This document shows, one piece after another, positions 60,506 through 64,000 of a stretch of 64,000 bases of DNA. The stretch is from JANWJE01 sp044326545 (GTDB taxonomy: Bacteria > Chlamydiota > Chlamydiia > Chlamydiales > Parachlamydiaceae): positions 151,900 to 215,899 of the forward strand of contig JBIRBM010000002.1 of assembly GCA_044326545.1 (NCBI GenBank). The letters run 5' to 3'. The position numbers and the translations under genes are program-made. Position 1 is the first letter of the stretch. Every line of letters starts with the position of its first letter. The notes under the pieces were generated by a model. That model saw nothing but the letters and a program-made list of their open reading frames with translations, did no database searches and was not told the DNA's origin.

Positions 60506-63500
60506 ATGTTCAAAAAAGTTCCGCAAGAGTCGATAGACGAAAGAGAAAAAAAAATTCTGCGTTTTTGGCAAGAGCAAAAAATGTTTGAAAAATCGGTCTA
60601 TCAAAGAGAAAATCGCCCCCCTTTTACTTTTTATGACGGTCCTCCTTTTGCCACCGGTTTACCGCACTATGGACATATTTTGGCAGGAACAATCAAAGAT
60701 GTTGTCCTTCGGTACAAAACAATGAAAGGATTTCACGTTCCTCGCAGATTCGGATGGGATTGCCATGGACTACCTGTGGAAAATGAAATTGAAAAAACGT
60801 TCGCCTTATCGGGCGCTCCTTCGATAGAAGCGTTTGGAATCGCCCGTTTCAACGAAGAATGTCGAAACATTGTCCTTCGTTATACCGAAGAGTGGAAATC
60901 TGTCGTCAACCGGATGGGAAGATGGGTGGATTTTGGCAATACCTATCGGACGATGGACAGGTCTTTTATGGAGTCGGTTTGGTGGGTATTCAAACAACTC
61001 TATCAAGAAAAAGGCTTGGTCTACGAAGGGTTAAAAGTGATGCCTTTTTCAGCTAAATTAGGGACCCCTTTATCCAATTTTGAAGCATCCGAAAACTATA
61101 AAGATGTCGATGATCCCTCTTTGACCGTGGCCTTTCAGTCCCTTGATGAATCCAATACCTACTTTCTTGCTTGGACGACAACTCCCTGGACTTTAGTCTC
61201 GAATTTAGCTCTCATGGCCAGCCCGTTGATTGAGTATGCCCAAGTGCTCGATCACTCCTCTAAACGGCATTATATTTTAGCTTCAGCTCGTCTGCCCGTT
61301 TATTATAAAGATTCAGCAGATTACACGCTCATTAGAACGTTTGCGGGGGATCAATTAGAAGGAAAGCGGTATCACCCTCTTTTTGATTATTTCATTGATC
61401 ATGCCGATTCAGGAGCTTTTCGGATCATTTTAGAGGAATCAATTTCTATTGAAGAAGGGGTCGGCCTTGTCCATGCAGCGCCAGCCTTTGGTGAAGTCGA
61501 TTTTTATGCTTGCCAGCGCGCCGGAATTGCTCCTGTCTGCCCGGTGGACAATAATGGCCGTTTTACCAATCAAATTTTTGATTATCAAGGACTTTTTGTA
61601 AAAGATGCCGATAAAGAAATCATGCGGCGACTCAAACAGGAAGAAAAAGTCGTTCAACAGGGGACATGCCGTCACCGCTATCCGTTTTGTCCACGCTCTG
61701 ACACCCCTTTAATTTATAAAACTGTTCGGACTTGGTTTGTCTCTGTAGAAAAAATCAAAAACCGCTTGTTGGCGGTGAATGATCAAATTCATTGGTCGCC
61801 GCCCCACATCCAATATGGACGCTTTGGGAAATGGCTGGAGGGAGCTCGTGATTGGGCCATCAGCCGTAATCGTTATTGGGGAACCCCGATTCCGTTATGG
61901 CGCGCTGAAGATGGCGAACTGATTGCCATTGGAAGCATTAAAGAATTAGAGGAATTAACGGGAACGCAAATAGATGATCTGCATCGTCATTTCATCGATC
62001 ATTTGACCATTGAAAAAGAGGGGAAGGTTTTTCACCGGATTGCGGAAGTGTTTGATTGTTGGTTTGAATCAGGGTCAATGCCTTATGCCCAACATCACTA
62101 TCCATTTGAACATCAAGAGATGTTCGAGAAGAATTTCCCCGCTGATTTTATTGCTGAGGGTCTTGATCAAACACGGGGATGGTTTTACACTCTAACCATT
62201 TTATCGACCGCTTTATTCGATCGCCCTGCATTTAAAAATGTGATTGTCAATGGTCTTGTATTGGCTGAAAATGGCGCTAAAATGTCGAAAAGGCTGAAAA
62301 ATTATCCCGATCCCATTGAGGTCATTCAACAATATGGTGCAGACGCCATCCGCCTCTATTTGCTCCATAGCCCTGCTGTTAAAGCCGATGATTTATCCTT
62401 TTCTAAAGCAGGTGTTGAACTGGTATTGCGCCAAATTCTTATCCCTCTTTGGAATGCCTATACTTTCTTTGTGACTTATGCTCAAATTTATGATTGGAAG
62501 CCGACGCCGCTTCCCGATCAGCTCGACCAAGCGATCGATCAGTGGGCAGTTTCGCTTCTCAACCGCCTTGTGCATGAAGTAGAACAGGGAATGGATGAAT
62601 ATGATTTGTCATTGGCCGTTGAACCGTTTGTCGGTTTTATTGACCAGCTGACAAACTGGTATATCCGTAGATCTCGCAGGCGTTTTTGGGAAGAAAAAGA
62701 ATCGGCAGATCGCGCTCAAGCTTTTGCCACTCTCTATTATGTCTTAGTGGAGCTTGTTAAAATTGCAGCTCCTTATGTTCCATTTATTAGCGAGTCTATC
62801 TATCAAAACGTAAGAAGTGCCGATATGCCCCAGTCGGTCCATCTTTGCGATTTCCCTGTTTATCAAGCCCATCGACGCAAAGAGAGGCTTGAAGCTGAAA
62901 TGGAGGCGGTGCAAATGAGTGTGAGTTTAGGGCACGCCTTGCGCAAAGAACATAAATTAAAAGTTCGTCAACCTTTATCGACAGCGCGCCTTGTTTCATC
63001 AGACCCTCAAATTTTATCCTTTTTGCGCGATCAGCAACACTTAATTGCAGATGAACTCAATGTCAAAGAGGTGTTATTTAGCGATGATGAAACGGTTTTT
63101 GTCAGTTTAAATGCGAAGCCGAATTTTCGTGTGCTAGGAAAGAAAGTCGGGAAATTAATGAAAGCTGCTCAATTTGCGATTGAGCAGTTGGGGCAAAAAG
63201 AACTCGAACAGCTTCTTAATGGAGGTACTGTTGTCCTCAATTTAGCAGGACACTCCGTTTCTTTAACATCAGAAGATGTCCAAGTTGAACGTGCGGTACA
63301 CGAAGGAATTGTTGCAGCAAATCAAGGGTTAATCACCATTGCTTTAGATACTCACTTGAGTGAAGAGTTGCTGCAAGAGGGATTGGCTCGGGAAATTGTG
63401 AATAAAGTCAATACGATGCGCCGTGATGCTGATTTTGCCGTCACCGATCGGATTAAGTTGCGGATGGAAACGACTCCATTCGTTATGGCTAGTTTTGAAA

Positions 63501-63637
63501 AATTCAGAGATTACATTTGCCGAGAAGTGCTTGCCATACAAATTGAATTTGCGCCCACAGTAGGAATAGAGTGGGATTTAAATGGTGAAAAAGGAGTGAT
63601 TGCGATTGAACGTGTTGAAAAAAATCCCTTAAAATAA
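60506..63637 (+). CDS. ileS: Isoleucyl-tRNA synthetase
   Basis: Class I synthetase of 1043 residues that charges tRNA-Ile and edits valine. It shows FYDGPPFATGLPHYGHILAG (HIGH-type motif), the RRFGWDCHGLPVE segment, the editing domain with TTTPWTL, KMSKR at about 592 (NGAKMSKRLKNYPDP) and a tRNA-binding helical domain. The length and FDCWFESGSMPYAQ pattern fit the second, eukaryote-like IleS group, which in other bacteria tends to be mupirocin-insensitive. Start at ATG 60506; the Shine–Dalgarno sequence is weak. Confidence 0.95.
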   Translation: MFKKVPQESIDEREKKILRFWQEQKMFEKSVYQRENRPPFTFYDGPPFATGLPHYGHILAGTIKDVVLRYKTMKGFHVPRRFGWDCHGLPVENEIEKTFALSGAPSIEAFGIARFNEECRNIVLRYTEEWKSVVNRMGRWVDFGNTYRTMDRSFMESVWWVFKQLYQEKGLVYEGLKVMPFSAKLGTPLSNFEASENYKDVDDPSLTVAFQSLDESNTYFLAWTTTPWTLVSNLALMASPLIEYAQVLDHSSKRHYILASARLPVYYKDSADYTLIRTFAGDQLEGKRYHPLFDYFIDHADSGAFRIILEESISIEEGVGLVHAAPAFGEVDFYACQRAGIAPVCPVDNNGRFTNQIFDYQGLFVKDADKEIMRRLKQEEKVVQQGTCRHRYPFCPRSDTPLIYKTVRTWFVSVEKIKNRLLAVNDQIHWSPPHIQYGRFGKWLEGARDWAISRNRYWGTPIPLWRAEDGELIAIGSIKELEELTGTQIDDLHRHFIDHLTIEKEGKVFHRIAEVFDCWFESGSMPYAQHHYPFEHQEMFEKNFPADFIAEGLDQTRGWFYTLTILSTALFDRPAFKNVIVNGLVLAENGAKMSKRLKNYPDPIEVIQQYGADAIRLYLLHSPAVKADDLSFSKAGVELVLRQILIPLWNAYTFFVTYAQIYDWKPTPLPDQLDQAIDQWAVSLLNRLVHEVEQGMDEYDLSLAVEPFVGFIDQLTNWYIRRSRRRFWEEKESADRAQAFATLYYVLVELVKIAAPYVPFISESIYQNVRSADMPQSVHLCDFPVYQAHRRKERLEAEMEAVQMSVSLGHALRKEHKLKVRQPLSTARLVSSDPQILSFLRDQQHLIADELNVKEVLFSDDETVFVSLNAKPNFRVLGKKVGKLMKAAQFAIEQLGQKELEQLLNGGTVVLNLAGHSVSLTSEDVQVERAVHEGIVAANQGLITIALDTHLSEELLQEGLAREIVNKVNTMRRDADFAVTDRIKLRMETTPFVMASFEKFRDYICREVLAIQIEFAPTVGIEWDLNGEKGVIAIERVEKNPLK

Positions 63638-63768
63638 GAAGGAGAAATATCCAACCATCGCATCAAAATCTCTCTTCATGTCTTGTTGTCCTTTGGCAAT
63701 TCCTGAGCGCTTTCACCGATCTGAAATAGGGCTTTATTTCTTGGAAATGGTATAAGGTGAGTTTTAAA

Positions 63769-63832
63769 CTCACCTTACGCACAGGGAGGGCTATTTGGGC
63801 GAAGCGAAAGCTCTCGAGGTGCGTAACGTGAA
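63769..63832. repeat. 64-bp tag element with inverted ends
   Basis: CTCACCTTACGCAC at the left end and GTGCGTAACGTGAA at the right are inverted repeats, with GGGAGGGCTATTTGGGCGAAGCGAAAGCTCTC between. This is the most complete member of the tag family scattered through the window. Confidence 0.65.
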
Positions 63833-63906
63833 TTTTAAATTTGAAAATAGTCTCTGAAGAACTCACCTTACGCAAAATCTGATGAGGGCTATTTTGACCT
63901 ATTCTA

Positions 63907-63975
63907 AGCATCTTTTAGAAAGACTGCCTCATCAATAGCTTAGGCTATTGATTTCGACACCCTTTCTAAAATCTG
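63907..63975. repeat. Nested hairpin
   Basis: Outer arms GCATCTTTTAGAAAG and CTTTCTAAAATCTGC enclose an inner perfect hairpin ATCAATAGC–TTAG–GCTATTGAT (63931–63952). It is another short hairpin-type element. Confidence 0.6.
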
Positions 63976-64000
63976 CATAGGCTATATCAAAAATTCCTAA

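Larger units (their letters stand above)
63638..64000. other. Repeat-rich non-coding end of the window
   Basis: No gene was found. It holds TTTATTTCTTGGAAATGGTA (near 63733), a palindrome AAGGTGAGTTT/AAACTCACCTT (63754–63776), the tag element (63769–63832), a second CTCACCTTACGCA tag (63862) and a hairpin at 63907–63975. Confidence 0.65.

Noticed and set aside
63638..64000. CRISPR array
   Set aside because: The repeats are of several types, irregularly spaced and in mixed orientation, with no uniform spacers and no cas genes.

Overview
The window reads as chromosomal DNA of a chlamydia-like endosymbiont outside Chlamydiaceae, most likely Parachlamydiaceae. Three things point there. Core gene groups match gene orders I remember from Chlamydia: SNF2 helicase–mreB–pckG, cysJ next to ispF, lon/RNase Z/xerC, exbB–exbD–TonB-like, and a ctcB/ctcC two-component pair. 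The base composition is AT-rich, and intergenic spacers are full of hairpin-type repeats. Candidate eukaryote-directed effectors (a USP-type deubiquitinase, coiled-coil proteins, cysteine-protease-like proteins) lie between housekeeping genes. The assignment is inferred from gene content and recalled synteny, not from a search.

Layout. 1–4.3 kb: amino-acid permease, SpoU methyltransferase and an ABC-F ATPase. 4.5–7.2 kb: a three-gene accessory cluster bracketed by a 17-bp direct repeat, with a C39-like papain-fold protein and a possible CE-clan enzyme. 7.3–9.8 kb: the methionine transporter metNIQ, coupled by ATGA overlaps. 10–11.7 kb: a large coiled-coil protein. 12–14.5 kb: an IS-like remnant, then a Bcr/CflA efflux pump divergent from a LysR regulator. 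14.7–21 kb: lon–hldE2–rhomboid–rnz and xerC. 21–25 kb: a two-gene RiPP locus, a nitrile-hydratase-type (NHLP) leader precursor plus a full-length LanB dehydratase, set among hairpin repeats. 25–30 kb: exbB/exbD/TonB-like transport with a large TPR lipoprotein-or-secreted partner. 30–34 kb: S9 peptidase, cysJ and ispF. 35–39.6 kb: murA, epmB and the USP deubiquitinase. 40–48.5 kb: SNF2 helicase, mreB, GTP-PEPCK and a LysM protein. 48.8–52.8 kb: yidD, rpsD, ctcB and ctcC. 53–56.6 kb: phosphoketolase and acetate kinase, which together make ATP by substrate-level phosphorylation. 56.7–59.7 kb: a phosphotransferase, a kinase–GrpB fusion, a fossil antitoxin-like/CsaA-like region with two intact dyad operators, and a small hypothetical. 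59.9–63.6 kb: tmRNA and ileS.

The most unusual content is the NHLP/LanB locus. It has a clear leader ending in Gly-Gly, a short core with one Cys and two Thr, and a LanB with both the glutamylation and elimination halves, but no cyclase, protease or transporter nearby. The second notable theme is non-coding. A 163-bp full-length hairpin element occurs three times at exactly the same length with TA at its edges, and one copy carries a compensatory change that keeps its terminal repeats paired. Several other hairpin families sit in the spacers, in two cases supplying a stop codon or a start region of an adjacent gene. Accessory genes and these repeats occupy the gaps between conserved chlamydial gene blocks.
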